From NCBI GenBank assembly GCA_947044365.1, contig OX345636.1, forward strand, positions 18,764,548 to 18,828,547: a stretch of DNA of 64,000 nucleotides. The letters run 5' to 3'. How positions within the stretch are numbered: the first letter of the stretch is position 1; each line of letters starts with the position of its first letter. Shown here piece after piece: positions 32,437 through 44,592 of this stretch. A program made the translations under genes and the position numbers. The notes under the pieces were generated by a model, which saw nothing but the letters and a program-made list of their open reading frames with translations, was not told the origin of the DNA and did no database searches. The stretch comes from Petrosia ficiformis. Taxonomy: Eukaryota; Porifera; Demospongiae; Haplosclerida; Petrosiidae.

Positions 32437-35400
32437 TTAATGTACATGTACATCTACTCTCTTCTGTCTATCCTCGCTCGTTTCATCCTCGTCGTCCTCG
32501 GTTGTTTCTATTGAACAGAATTAGAACTATCTATACACATACTGACACTTGAAAAATGATTTGCATGGTAATTATGGGTGATAGTGCACTGTTATTTATA
32601 TCATACAATCAGTGCTTACCTGCTTGTCTCCTCTGTTTATGATGTAATCACATCAAAAAGAGAACAATAAATTATGTAACAACGAAGTATATACATATGG
32701 TAATAGGTACATATGAATGACCATATGAAGTGTAAAGTAACTGCTAACATAATAAAATGTTTATCATACCATTGCTGACTGTTTATCATCCAGTTTTAAC
32801 TGCATGCAATTAAAAATGAAACTAGACAGACTAAATAAAATAGCTGTGAATAAAAAAAAAAGAGTGAATTACATGCACACAGAATGAATTTATATTTACT
32901 CACATTAATTTCCGTCAGCAATCTATTCTTTTCCTACAATACATATAAAGAAACAGTAAACCCTTTTTTCCGATTAGCTAACGGCTGTTAACTTATGACT
33001 ATTTTGTTGCAATTCTGGAATAAAAATATATGTGTTGTGGACTAGGAAAAGGGGTCACTTGGGATGGAAATTAAATTTTGAGATTATGATTTCATAATGA
33101 CTATTGATGTCTTAAGTTGCTAAATTTGAAATAGCAGCTCTGTAGTCCAACGTATCACTGAGTTACAAACATTTTTATTACACCATATCAAGTAGCCATT
33201 TCTTTTTTAGAAATGGGTGGTCATTGTGGTGTCTATGAATCACTTTGCAGGTGGTCTTTATATAGCCCATTAGTTGATATAACCAATTATCTTATACAGG
33301 TTTACACGTCTTTCATTTTTTACTTCAGTTATAGTTATGTAATAGTTATTTTACCAAAACAGTGTTTACTTTATAGTTATGTCATATTTATTATTTATAG
33401 TTATTGTGAATAGCAGGTTTAATGTCATCTTCAATCTTCAATCTCTTTAAGTAACTCAGGACAGGTAATCTCTCCTTTACGTGTCTTTGAGTGTCCTGGA
33501 TTTCTACAGTGGGAACAAAGACGCCTATATTTCTTTGTAGAGGGGCCTGCACTGTCAGATTTTTGGTTAATGGGACGTTTTCGAGACGGTTCTGTGCAGG
33601 TGATATCTTGGTATTTTTCATCACAAAAAACTCTTATTTCATCATAAAGGTACTGCTTCCTTTGTTCGGACAGGCCTGATGGAGAAAGTGTATGTGGAAG
33701 TGCAGTTGGATCAATGTTAACATCTTGCTTCCAAAATATCAATCTTCATTTCTTCCATGTCAGCAAACTGTCGTAATGCTACCATTCCAGGATAATCTTG
33801 GGGAAAAACAAAAATGATGGTATGAAGTTATTTGAGGTATATGCTTATAATATTTGAAAAGAAATTCAGTCCAGTCATAATAATAGAAATGCTTAGATGG
33901 TGGTTCAGACCCAATTACGAATGCCCTATTCTGTCCACCTTGTGTTAACTCCTCAACTAATTTGGATATTTCAGCAAGAGAGGACACATCAGTATGCCTA
34001 TAACTTCTGTTGACTCCTCATCTATTTTGGATATTTCAGCAAGAGAGGACACATCAGTATGCCTATAACTTCTTTTGATAAGGCTGAGACTAAATTTGGT
34101 ATGTCCAGGTAACATGAAGCTCAATTCACATGATTTGTTACGGCCTGTTGCAACACGCCAAGCAAGGTAGGAAGTCATGATATTATTTTTGTTTTGACCA
34201 ATGCAATTGTCTGCCTGAAGACAAATGTTGTCCTCTCCATGGGAATAATACTCTAAATAGTAGTGAACCATGCTTACGATACTGTTTGCACCTTTACCAC
34301 ATGACTGAGCTTCATCAATTAAAAAATTTAGTTGTGTGCTATTACCTTCATCACATACTCCAAGCCACACTTACGTGGAGTTTTGAAGTAAAGAGGACCT
34401 GGGTTTTGAGGACGACTAGGATAATGGATCTGCTGAGCGTGATCAAAGCTATAGCTGAGAGTGACCGATTTATTACTTGGTTGCTGATCTATAGCAGACT
34501 TACTAGCAGCTACTTTGTCTTTGTAATAGTATCTTTGTCTCTTTGCAAGCTCAAGGTGTTCTTGAGCCATTAGTAGCCTTTTTGTTTTCTCATCTTCACT
34601 TAGGTTGGCGGACTTCATAATCAATGTTGAATTATTCTGGCATGTGAAACAGAGATCATCAGCAGGTGGCATAGATCTAATGAAGGGTACCACTTCAGAC
34701 CATAACCTGCAAAATTCTCGATAGCCAAAGGTTCGTACTGGCGTGTCACTAGTTTGCTGAAGTTCTTCTGACGATTTCACATAGTCTCTATGAACTGAAG
34801 CTTTAGACACATTTGTGGGGAGAAGCATTATGTTATAGTCATAGAACTTGGGCATTCTACCTGGAAGAGGGAGTGTGTTAGCCTCAGCAAAATTCTTGAT
34901 AAAAGTAACAGCTCTTTCTTTATCATGAATCGTAGAAGCATTCCAAGGAAGTTTACGAACATTAACTCCATTTAATTGGTAGTGCTTCATCAGATTATGA
35001 AAATGCTTCTTTCCGACTCCATGGAGAAACATAAATGTCTTAAGACAAATGTTATGAGTTTTGTAATGGAAATTAGTATACTCTTTCACTCTAATACTTT
35101 TTTGACTTTCAGTCCTATGTCCAGCAAGTCTACCAGAAAAATGATGGGCATTAATCTGGCTTAATATTACTAAATCCAATTGGTCATTCTCAAGCTCAGC
35201 AATAGACATTCTTGCTTCTTCATATTCCTTTTTGATCAAAATAGCCACTACAAGGCGCTCCCCTTTTTTTAGAGCAGCCACAAGCATTATCAACAAAGTT
35301 TTTTACAGCTTCCAGTTCTTCAACATCTACTTCACGAAGTTCCATTCGAGAAATCACTCCATCATCCTCTTCTGTGCTCTCACTATCACTAACTGAAGTA

Positions 35401-37973
35401 TCACTCATATTAGTCTCTCTTCTAATGTGTTACCAAAAAATTCTTCCTCTAGTAGAGAAAATTCAGTTTCTAAAGTAGAGCCAGTTCCAGGCTCCATTTT
35501 TAAGCAAGAGATTCTAAATAACGCACATCTTGAACTTTGACCTTAATTATCTCAATACTACTTAATTACCCAAGTGACCCCTTTTCCTAGTCCACTACAC
35601 ATATATAGATGATAAAAGCATATTAGAAAAAAAAATCTACTGTACTTACATTACAGACAACACTTCCCCCATAGCCCTCCTCGTCACCAGTTACTCCACA
35701 TATGGCATGGCAGATGCTGTTGCATTTGGAGCACTGGTGAGCTCCTGTAGCTTCACCTTTACATACACAACACTACAAACATGATAAACAAGTAAATACT
35801 CAGTTATTTGCAATGGACTTACATGTACATCATTAGTCATCTGACTGAGAGAACAATTAGTAATAAACTTGCTTAGGGCTCTAAATACTATTAGTTAGTA
35901 CTCAACACTTTACCGTTTGGTGTTTAAATTTAAATTAGGATAAGAATAATGAGTCTAAACTAACTACATCCTCTGCCGATAGCCAAGGAGATAGGATTAG
36001 ATGTGTTGAACCACTTTTACTATCATCATTTTCGTTGATTTATTTAATATTAAATTCATTACACCTAACAAAGTAAATAAACATTAATTGTTCAAAAGTG
36101 TATGAAAAATGTATTTGAAACTATTTTGCTGAATTTGAAATACTTTTAACAATGTATTTAATAAAACATCAAACTATAAACATCAAACTATAAACTATTT
36201 TGCTAAATTTGAAATACTTTAACGATGTATTTAATAAAACAATTATAATGTATCTGTTGATTTTGTTCCATTGATATAATAGATTAGATGTTTGAAAAAA
36301 CGTTGTATATCTTCAGCGATCCTTAAGGGAATACAATAGTGTATTGAGTTGATAAAACTTAATTGGACCCATGAATTCGTCACTAAACATCTTGTTCTCA
36401 CATGTGCCCAAAAACATTCTCACATCTAAGCTTTTGCTTTAAAGTTAAACCAATTATTTTTGGTGATTCACCTCTAGCTAATTGCCCCAACATTGCCACA
36501 ACCTGGGCTATTGATGCATCCACAAAATTTTCAGTCAAAATGAAATCTGGTGTGGAATTATATTCCATGATTTCACACTCAAAAGAGATACTTACAGACG
36601 ACTGGATTGCAGATGATTTCGTTCGGCCTTGTGGCGTATGCAACCCGGCAAGTTGGCCAATATATGTTAAAAGGCTTGCCATCATCTGGCATCCACCTTG
36701 ATCTAAAACTTTAGATGAATTATCTAATTGTTGTAGTTCAATTAATAAATCTTTAAACTGGTTATTATAATTACACCTATTACTTTGCAAATTTGTGTGG
36801 CCAACACACACGCACTCGATGGGGAAAGTAGTTTTGCAATACTGCTTTGCTTTCTCCCAGTATGTGCGGGAGAGATTTGTAAAGGACTCCCTTCCATAAA
36901 GCGATTATTTCCCTCTCATGAATATACTTTTTGGTGTACAAGGCAGTTTGTTCCCTGCTTTTGAAATACAGGGTCACATGGTTCAACATCAGCTGTATGA
37001 TATCAGCTTCATACAGAGTAATGACCTCTTGGATATGTTCGGGTGGACTATCGTATTCCCAATTTAACCACATCCTTAACAGGGGCGGATCTAGAATTTT
37101 ATTTTTGGGTGGGCAGAGTTAATTAAAAGGTGTGGCATTAAGTTATTCATAATTATAAATGTAATTAATAACTGTGTGCTTAGTATTTTCAGTGCAAAGC
37201 AATTCGCCTGTTGAGGCAAACTTGTCAACAACTTCATTACAGTCAACTTTCTCTGCTATCTCTCTCTCTATGTCAAAGCTGAGAGACGGTCTTCCACTAT
37301 CCTACTTCTGTGGTGAGTCTTAATCAATTCGTTTAATAAGAGCAGAGGAGGATCAACAGTTCACTTTCTGCACTAGTGACTGCTATTGTCAGGGATATGT
37401 GTGCTAGCTGGTAAAGTGTATTGTATGCTGGTTGACACGAGTAAAGATACTTCCAGAAGGTTACCAAAGAGTCAAGTGTTTTTGTTAATTAAGCCTAGCT
37501 GCTTGACCAAGTTCACCTCCACTTCCAGACTTGTTCCTGCTATACCAGTGTCATCACTTGAACTCTTATTAGTACTTTTACCTACTATGTATTTTTGTTT
37601 TAAATTTTAAAAATTACATTTAATAGACCTATGTGCACTTCCACAGTCAAACAAATTTAAGCTGTTTTCAAGTGTTTTGCCTTTGAAGTCTTTGTACATA
37701 GAGATAGCCAAAAGTTAACAGCTGGTGCTTTTGTTCTATACAAACAAGTCGAGTTGACATAATGATGTGCGTGGCCATAAACCCATGATTGTTGACAATT
37801 TCAAATTTCAATTGTTATTATAATTGTCAAAATGGCGTCTTGCATAATTTTAGGGTGGGCTTCAAGATTCTGCTCTTACATATACCTGGGAAGTAAAATA
37901 AAATAACACAATAATCAGTAAAAAATAAATCTGAACTCACTTCATCAGGAGAAAAGGCTTCTTTGGATGCCAT
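32437..37973 (-). CDS. Small five-exon zinc-finger gene, 89 aa, transposon in intron
   Basis: Exons in transcript order: 37973-37941 (ATG, MASKEAFSPDE), 35772-35650, 32933-32904, 32632-32620 and 32507-32437 (stop). Every border is GT-AG and all phases fit, giving one 89-residue frame with no stop. The second exon encodes a Cys/His cluster (CCVCKGEATGAHQCSKCNSI, then CHAICG, then EEGYGGSVVC). This resembles the small zinc domain seen in some invertebrate transposase-derived proteins. The last exon is acidic (ETTEDDEDETSED). Intron 2 holds transposon copy 2 (33031-35603). The exon assignment across the 2.2-kb first intron is the least certain step. No function is assigned. Confidence 0.55.
33031..35603 (-). 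mobile_element. TIR transposon of the same uncharacterised family, copy 2
   Basis: Left end TTGTGGACTAGGAAAAGGGG + TCACTTGGG and right end CCCAAGTGACCCCTTTTCCT + AGTCCACTAC form ~30-bp TIRs, more complete than in copy 1. ATATGTG on the left and CACATAT on the right continue the inverted symmetry. Internal sequence is about 95% or more the same as 992-3434 by eye. It sits in an intron of the 89-aa zinc-finger gene. Confidence 0.8.
33431..35500 (-). pseudogene. Transposase-like protein (DUF7869-like), frameshifted, copy 2
   Basis: Same domain order as the copy at 1346-3338: acidic N-terminus (35408-35220, with ACGCSKKRGAPCSGYFD), the 322-codon core (35296-34328), the ADNCIGQNKNN block (34370-33957) and the zinc knuckle (33742-33431). 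It has its own frameshift at the AAAAAGG run near 35232, a local duplication of a ~60-bp AEISKL segment (33950-34075), and it lacks the PDRFF residues present in copy 1. It shares with copy 1 the frame break at KCGL (about 34360). Confidence 0.65.
35780..36390. other. No gene recognised (intron 1 of the zinc-finger gene)
   Basis: AT-rich, with a local duplication of AAACTATTTTGCT-AATTTGAAATACTTT near 36117 and 36193. Confidence 0.4.
36398..37073 (-). pseudogene. Unrecognised two-frame minus-strand remnant
   Basis: 37073-36780 (MWLNWEYDSPPEHIQEVITL...) and 36811-36398 (FKDLLIELQQLDNSSKVLDQ...) overlap and read on in adjacent frames, so they are probably one gene with a frameshift near 36800. 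Neither has a motif I recognise. It lies in the long first intron of the zinc-finger gene on the same strand. Confidence 0.3.
37078..37880. other. Possible hAT-MITE end; otherwise no gene
   Basis: CAGGGGCGGATCTAGAATTT at 37079 has the look of a hAT/MITE terminus (CAGGGGCGGATC-AG type). A matching right end is not clear, so the element is truncated or very degenerate. The 74-codon ORF inside is not recognised. Confidence 0.3.
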
Positions 37974-37984
37974 TAAGAGAGAGA

Positions 37985-38360
37985 GATACTATGATAAGAA
38001 TGGGGTAATGATAATATCAACACACACACACAAGTGACTGCGAGAAAATAAACCGAAAGAGAGAGACAGAGAGAAAGAGGGACAGAGAGAGAGACACACA
38101 CACAGAGAGAGAGAGAGACACACACACACACACAGAGAAAGACTCACCAAAAAGAAAGTTAACAGCTCTGGATAAGAAACTGGATTACTGAAGGAACTTG
38201 AACAGCTGACAGCCTTATAAAAGAATGGGGTAATGATAATATCAACACACACACACACAAGTGACTGCGAGAAAATATAGCGAAAGAGAGAGACAGAGAG
38301 AAAGAGGGACACAGAGAGAGAGACACACACAGAGAGAAAGACTCACCAAAAAGAAAATTA
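37985..38360. repeat. GA/CA microsatellite with a ~190-bp tandem duplication
   Basis: Blocks of AGAGAGAGAC and CACACACA occur twice (37990-38165 and 38228-38365), each preceded by GAATGGGGTAATGATAATAT and followed by AAAGACTCACCAAAAAGAAA. This is therefore a duplicated segment. The Leu/Ser/Cys-rich ORFs here are microsatellite artefacts. Confidence 0.85.
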
Positions 38361-38365
38361 ACAGC

Positions 38366-38680
38366 TCTTTGAACTCCTTGTACCTGTTGTACCTTAGGGG
38401 TAAAGGGTGCAAGAGGTACAAGGGGTACACAGCCACAATCTATATCAGGGTTACAAGATGTGCAAGGGGTACAACAGGTACAAGGGATACGGGAGGTACA
38501 AGTGGTAAAGGTTGTACATGTGGTATAAGAAATAGTATAAGAGGTACAGGGGTATAAGAGGTACAAGGGGTACAAAAAGTACAAAGGGTACAACTGGCAT
38601 CAGGTACAAGAAGGGGTACAAGGAGTATCCTGTAGCCATGCCTCTTGTAGTTGTACCCCTTGTACCACTTGTAGCAGACC
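38366..38680. repeat. TTGTACCCC-type minisatellite (array 1)
   Basis: Irregular tandem units of about 10 bp (AGGGGTACAA / TTGTACCCCT). The edge AAAAAGTACAAAGGGTACAA, then GTATCCTGTAGCCATGCCTC, is repeated near 61965-62020. Coding ORFs across it are ignored. Confidence 0.85.
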
Positions 38681-38713
38681 CCTTGTGCCTCTTTTTATTC
38701 TGTGTACATGTAA

Positions 38714-40554
38714 TTATTGTATATCGCTCTTTTCTTTCAGAAACTCAATCATTATTATAATTATGAACAAAATTAAGAGAAAGATACAAATGTCTGACAC
38801 TAGAATAATGAATAATATTCCACAACTCAATGCAACGAACAAAATTACATTTTTAAGTTTCTCTATTAATTCATCCAGAGGTACTGCATCAATGTCATCA
38901 ACAGGGTAGCATTGAAGAAATTTAGACTCCTGCAGTATTTTGAGAATACTGAACACATCATGAATCTTTTTTCTTGGTTTGTCAGCGAAAGCGTCCTTGT
39001 GTCTTTCAGACATTGATGCATGGTTGTAAACTTTAGGATAATTGACATTTTCTTTGTCACATAAATCAAAATCTATCAAGTATGCTTCATCCTTCATATC
39101 ATCAAACAATATGTTGTTTTTTCGCACATCACTATGCACATAAACATGACTATGAAGTGACTTTAACGTCTCCAGTAGCATTATTGCTTGATTTTTGGAG
39201 TGATGCAATTCCTCAGACTGTTCTATATATCGGCATTTAACACGTGCGAACCGTTTACAATTTGAGAGAGACTCCAATGCTAAATCCAGACTATTATATT
39301 TAGGTAACTCTTTCATCAATTTCACGAGGTCATTAAGTTTTTCATAGGTACATGTAACTATCTCAGTTTCGCAGTCATAATACTTGTAAACATAATTATT
39401 TTTTACACAATATACAACTTTTGCCTGACGTACAACATTTCCTGAATCTGAATCAAGTATATTATCATGTAACATACGATGATCACCATCACAACAACAA
39501 TGCAAAGTACAGTCTCTTCAGGATTTGTTCTCATCTCTTCAATGGCATATTTCATAACTCTGAGGAGTTTACCAATAGTAACCTCCGTACCAACACAAAA
39601 TCCTTCGCATGCAGATGTTTGTTGCATGGACAATACAAAAACAACTTATAATGATTTGCTGTACCAGTGAGACCCAAAAAAACACAAACAGGGTTTTGTT
39701 GATATTTACCCTCAAAAATAGTCAGTGTATATCCGTGTGTTTCTATGCAAGCAATTTCAAATTCAGATTTTTTCCAATCACCAACCAGTAGTGTTTTGTC
39801 AGGACGACTATTTTGTGTTGTAGAAATGTATATATCAGGTGCCTCTCCACTACCAAGTTTAGGCTGCTTTCTTGAACAAAGTTGGTGAAAAACAGCACCT
39901 TTCGTGAATATATCATCCGGGAAAAAAAACGATCAAATGCCCTAGCTAATATAGCTGTTGAATAAATTTCCATTTTGGTTTCAGGGTTCACTGTTGAGTC
40001 ATCAAGGGACAAAAGAAATAAACTTTGAATAGAAGACTGGCAAATTTGAAGACTTTCGTCCGTTATTACACCTGTTTATGGAACTTTTTGTAAAGTTCCA
40101 TTGCAAAATTATGTGTGTATATTGGTTGAAACACAATTTTCTTTAAAACTGCTTTACCACCACCTTCTCTAGCACTAGTCGACAGGCTATCCTTTAAGGT
40201 TGATGCCATAAAATCAGTATCTGAAAGAAATAAGAGTCAGTTCACACATAAAATCCTTAAATAGGATTTGTACACTTATAATGTTGAAATTCTATGAAAA
40301 ACATGAACTCACTTAGACATGTGGATTGCGTATAATTTCAGAAAAGTGCAATACACTATGCAAACTCACCGTAGATTAGCCTTGGTTTCTTAAACAGCAC
40401 AACTTTGCCAACGTTAACTGTGATAAAGTACTTCTCAGAAAGCATGTATACATATACATGTACATGTATATGAGATACTGTACACTGTACATATCATCAT
40501 TATCATCATCAGGTTCCATTTTTCTTTTAGATCTGGTAATACGACCTGTAGTCA
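38714..40554 (-). CDS. Crinkler-like (CR) effector: nuclease-fold plus kinase, partly broken
   Basis: Suggested exons: start near 40554 (basic, RITRSKRKM), 40417-40370 (NVGKVVLFKKPRLIY) and 40220 downwards, with GT-AG borders and matching phase between the last two. The N-terminal part has APDIYISTTQN and LLVGDWKKSEFEIACIETHG, a pattern like the PD-(D/E)XK nuclease fold that precedes kinases in CR proteins. The 263-codon C-terminal frame (39505-38714) has a kinase catalytic loop (VHSDVRKNNILF) and a DFG-like LIDFDL. A hydrophobic segment follows (FVALSCGILFIILVSDICIF). At least three frameshifts lie between 39500 and 40090. Family assignment rests on recalled CR architecture. Confidence 0.55.
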
Positions 40555-40559
40555 TTTAG

Positions 40560-41215
40560 TTGCTTCCTGTACACAAATGGCAGAATATTGCACATTGGGT
40601 TTCATTAGTATGTTATGTATGTTACAAAGTATGGTGTGGGATCATGTGTCTTGCTTGCACTGGGAGGCAAGCAAGACAATTAAACAAACAGAATTGGAAG
40701 CTTATTCGTCTTAAAATAGACAATACCAGATTGGTCACAACCCATACGAATTACCCAATTTTTCTGAAAAAAAATATGCACAATCCAAGCAATTGAACAA
40801 AATAAATAAATAAATAAAAGAACACACCGAGACGACACTACAAAAATGGGGATCACCTGTAAAGAATGATCATAGAAATTTACAGTGGTTTTTATTCATG
40901 TTTAATCACAAGTGATGTGTTCGTACTTTTAGTACAGTTACTCTAAGTGTTCAAACTAACTGTATTAAATGTACATATACATCACTTGTGCTTATTTTTA
41001 AACACTTCATACATTAGTTATATACATGTAAAGGTGAAAAAACCACCCAACCAAAACTGATTACTCAACTACATAAAGAAACAATAACTGATTCATCATT
41101 ATCATAACTCACCAGCAGCTGTAACAAGGAGAATCATTAGAGCTCAACAAAAAAAATGGACGACTCAATAAAGCCGGTCACGTGCATTAATTAATGAACT
41201 AATTCATGTGGTTTC
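40560..41215. other. No gene recognised
   Basis: AT-rich upstream region of the CR gene. ATACATGTACATGTATAT near 40450 and the shared word CATCACTTG near 40982 are the only visible features. Confidence 0.4.
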
Positions 41216-41217
41216 AA

Positions 41218-42265
41218 TGAGTGAGGTAACAGGTACACAACCATTGTAACAGGTACATAACCATTGTAACAGGTACATAACCATTGTAACAGGTACATAC
41301 ATAATCATAAAAGGTATATACTGACTGAGGTACAGAGGTACAACTTGTACAAATGGTACAAGGGGTATAAGAGGTATAATGAGTACAAGAGATATGTGGT
41401 ACAAGCCGTGCAAGGGGAACAATTTGTACAAGAGGGAACAAGGGATAAAACAAGTACAAGAGGTTTACATCAAGTACAAAGGGTAGCCGTTGTACCCCAT
41501 TTGTACCTGTTTTATCGCTTGTTCCCCCTTGTACAAATTGTAACCCTTGCACCTCTTGTACCAAACCGAATTGTACCTTTTGCACCTCTTGTACCCCCTT
41601 GTACCTCTGACTCTTACCCTGACCCTATCCCTTTTACCTGTTGTACCCTATGTACAAATTGTACCACTTGCACCTTTTGTACCCCTTCTACCTCTCCCAT
41701 GTACCCATTGTACCCCTTCTACCTCTCCCATGTACCCATTGTACCCCTTGTAGCCGTTGTACCCCACCGGTTGTATCCCTTGCAAATCTACCCACTGGTA
41801 CCACTTCTACCGCGTTGTATCCCTTCTCCCAGTTGTACCCCATGGACCTGTATCCAAGGTACATTAGGAAGGTAAGGTTCATCAATAAGGTGAAAAGTAC
41901 ATTAGTCAATAAAATAAGTAATGTAGTAGTGTAACAGGTACATTAGTAAGTTAGCAGGTACATTATTAGTAAGGTAACAGGTAGGTACATTAGTAGTGTA
42001 ACAGGTACTTTTATAGGAAAACAGGTACATTATTAGTGTTACATTACTAATGTATATACTGATGTACCTGTTACACTAATGATGTACCTGTTTCACTACT
42101 GATGTACCTGTTACCCTACTAATGTACCGTTATACTACTAATGTACCTGTTACCCTACTAATGTACCTAATGTACCTGTTACCTACTAATGTACCTGTTA
42201 CAAATACTAATGTACCTGTTACACTACTAATGTATCGTTACACTAATGATGTACCTGTTACCCTT
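41218..42265. repeat. Mixed minisatellites (GTACCTGTTAC and TTGTACCCC types)
   Basis: 41222-41300 has GGTACATAACCATTGTAACA-type units. 41330-41870 has the 10-bp TTGTACCCC family in both orientations (GTACAAGGGG then CCCCTTGTAC). 41930-42050 has TAGTAGTGTAACAGGTACAT units, and 42055-42260 its complement TACTAATGTACCTGTTACAC. Long hairpins are therefore possible. Confidence 0.9.
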
Positions 42266-42416
42266 TTACATAAGCTACAGAGTAATTCAATAAATACAAA
42301 TACATGCATACTAATTATTGCTTTTTTTTTTAATTAGCTGTAGAATACCATCTCAGTGCATCATAGTGTAAGTTCATGTTCATACAACATGGTCTCTTAT
42401 GAATGCTTTTTTGTAG

Positions 42417-42860
42417 GTCTGAACCATCGTCAGAAACAAAATCGGAGTGAGTTGATGTGTAATCGTGTTGGTTTGAATTTATTTATGTTCCTTTGTAGAC
42501 ACCCTCCTACTCCCCAATCTGAGTAAGTTGATGTGCTTAATATGGAATTTCATTTATGTTCCTTATAGACAACCTCCAGCGATGATGATACACGATCAGT
42601 TTCCATGTTTGGCAGTTCTAAGCCTGACCTTATGATATTTCGTAAGAATAACCCTGAAGTAGGGGTAGTTATGCAGAATGAGAATGTGAGCATTGAAGAG
42701 GAAGAGTCTATGGAAACAGGAGAAGAGGAGAACACCATTACTCTTAGCGGTGTGGCTTGTGAAAATAAATTAGGGCCTAAATATTGTTTGGCCCAACTCT
42801 TAGGCAATATGGAAAAAGTTGCTGGTGAGATGGCAAAGGCGTTTATGACTAATGTACCTG
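42417..42860 (+). pseudogene. CR-like nuclease-fold exon with small upstream exons
   Basis: The main exon begins at 42569 after TTATAG. It encodes SMFGSSKPDLMIFRKNNP, an acidic stretch, then LSGVACENKLGPKYCLAQLL and GNMEKVAGEMAKAF. PDLMIF...ACENK is a PD...E-x-K nuclease pattern, and the Q-L-NM block is usual in CR kinase-associated nucleases as I recall them. Two small exon-like units (42417-42446 and 42500-42523) share GAGT-AGTTGATGTG donors and look like duplicates. Their phases do not link cleanly. The frame runs into the minisatellite at 42846. Confidence 0.45.
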
Positions 42861-42965
42861 TTACACTACTAATGTACCTGTTACCCTACTAATGTACCTG
42901 TTACACTACTAATGTTTGAAATGGTTCAACATATTGAACCGTGATTATCCTGTTATATTTTTTCA

Positions 42966-43185
42966 TAGCCATTCATCTTTGCAGTGTTGCTAAAATCTTT
43001 ATTGAAGTAAGTAATATTTAGTGTATATTGGCTAAGTACAATACAACTTACTAATATTTTTTTCTTAGCCATTCAAGGCCAGTGTTGCCGAAATCTTTAT
43101 TGAAGTAAGTAATATTTAGTGTATATTGTTGGCTAAGTAGCAATACAACTTACTAATATTTTTTATAGCTATTCATCTTAAGTAA
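42966..43185 (+). repeat. Exon-intron tandem unit, cluster 1 (about 2 units)
   Basis: Two units of about 102 bp: TTTTTTCATAG or TTTTTTCTTAG acceptor, CCATTCA...AGTGTTGC, TTTATTGAA, then a perfect GTAAGTAATATTT donor. A third, reduced start is at 43170. The exon can read IHLCKKASVAEIFIE in full copies. Confidence 0.85.
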
Positions 43186-43208
43186 TCCCACGTGCCGTTT
43201 GCATCCTA

Positions 43209-44592
43209 ATGGAGGAGGAGAGTGAAACGATGCAGACTCAGGTGAGTTTATTTGTGTATTTATTGGCTAAGTAGCAATACAACTGTAGTGTAACAGGTAC
43301 ATTAGTACTACTTTGAACACTACAATAACTGTATTAAGTGTATGTATGTACTCATCACTTGAGGTTAATTTTGAGTAGTTTGCTAGTGTTGGTTACACTA
43401 CTGATGTACCTAACAGGTACATTAGTAGTGTAACAGGTACATTAGTAGTGTAACAGGTACGTTAGTAGGATAACAGGTACATTAGTAGATAACAGGTACA
43501 TCATTAGTAGTGTAACAGGTACATTAGTTGTGTAAAAGGTACACCAGTTACACTACTAATGTACCTGTTACTGTTACCCTACATTATGTACCGCTCGCAA
43601 TGCCTGCGCATCAGGTACATTAGTATGGTAACAGGTACATAACGACTGCATCAGGTATTTGAAATTGTTTTTTATTGATTACAAAATTAACCGTATCCAT
43701 GACGACGTGTCACTGTCATATCATGGCTGAAGTGAGTTCACTGTGTGGCGTATCTAATCCATAAATGAACTTTTTTTACAGAAAATTACAGCCACAATTA
43801 ATAGAGGGCGTCGTTATGGAGAGAAAGCTGTAGAAAAAGTAGACGAGAATGTGTACAGATCATTAACACCATCCTGCTCCATTATTCGTAGCAAAGGAAA
43901 ATTTACTTTAGGTATGCAGCCATTCGAAAACTTTTTAAATGTGTTCAAAATTGATTATAAAATAGTTTCAATTTTATTTACAGATACTGATGAAGACTTA
44001 CAACAAGAACTTATTGTGAGTTAATAATTACATACCCTTCAATTAATTAATTTTCATTATGTGCACGTGTAATAGGTAGGTAGGTAGTCAATTAGCCAAG
44101 GAAGTTACTGTGAGTAAATAATTACAGAAATTCGCTACACCCTATTAATTTTCATTCTGTTCACATGTAATTATTGTATATTGCTCTTTTCTTTTCAGAA
44201 ACACAAAGAGGAGAAAGTCAATTATCTGAGGAAGTTACTGTAATTACAGAAATTCACCACACCAAGATCAATGAAGCTGTAAGTACCCCCTTTTTTACCA
44301 GCAATAATATAATGACACTGTACCTTTCCAGAAACTGCAAAAATATTATGACGAAAGAAGGATTGTTGGTAGATTTTGTTCAAATTGATATTTTTTATGT
44401 TTTCTCTGTTGACAGATAACATCAATAAGGGGGTGGGCCAAGCATGTTCTTCATACTCTTGAGCTCCCATCTGCAACATGTTTTTGCTCAAGAAGATATT
44501 CAAACGATAGAGGCTATGCAAACCACTTTACTACAAAACACCCAAGCATTGATGTTAGTATTCACTGTTTCCCAACCGAACTAATTGAGTAA
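43209..44592 (+). CDS. Compact five-exon gene with a frame-switching cassette exon
   Basis: Exons: 43209-43241 (MEEESETMQTQ), 43782-43911 (KITATINRGRRYGEKAVEKV...), 43984-44015 (32 nt), 44199-44278 and 44416-44592, all with GT-AG borders. Skipping the 32-nt exon joins phases exactly and gives a 139-aa frame ending in a C2H2-like cluster (CFCSRRYSNDRGYANHFTTK, then H). Including it shifts exon 4, giving a stop at 44241 and a 79-aa product. Exons 1 and 2 are basic and lack a known domain. No homolog recalled. It lies between CR-gene pieces and satellite arrays. Confidence 0.5.
43284..43660. repeat. GTACCTGTTAC minisatellite inside intron 1
   Basis: TAGTGTAACAGGTACATTAG units run from 43290 to about 43535 and then invert to ACTACTAATGTACCTGTTAC at 43550-43600. 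This lies in intron 1 of the five-exon gene, so its transcript could form a long hairpin. Confidence 0.85.

Noticed and set aside
37989..38330. Leu/Ser/Cys-rich minus-strand ORFs that look like membrane proteins
   Set aside because: They are translations of GA and CA microsatellites (LSLSVCV, CVCVC).
41345..41934. Long V/P/L/Y-rich open frames in the GTAC satellites, on both strands and through 53 kb
   Set aside because: They translate a ~10-bp or ~20-bp repeat in several frames at once, have no domain and end at array edges. Open frames here reflect unit composition, not genes.
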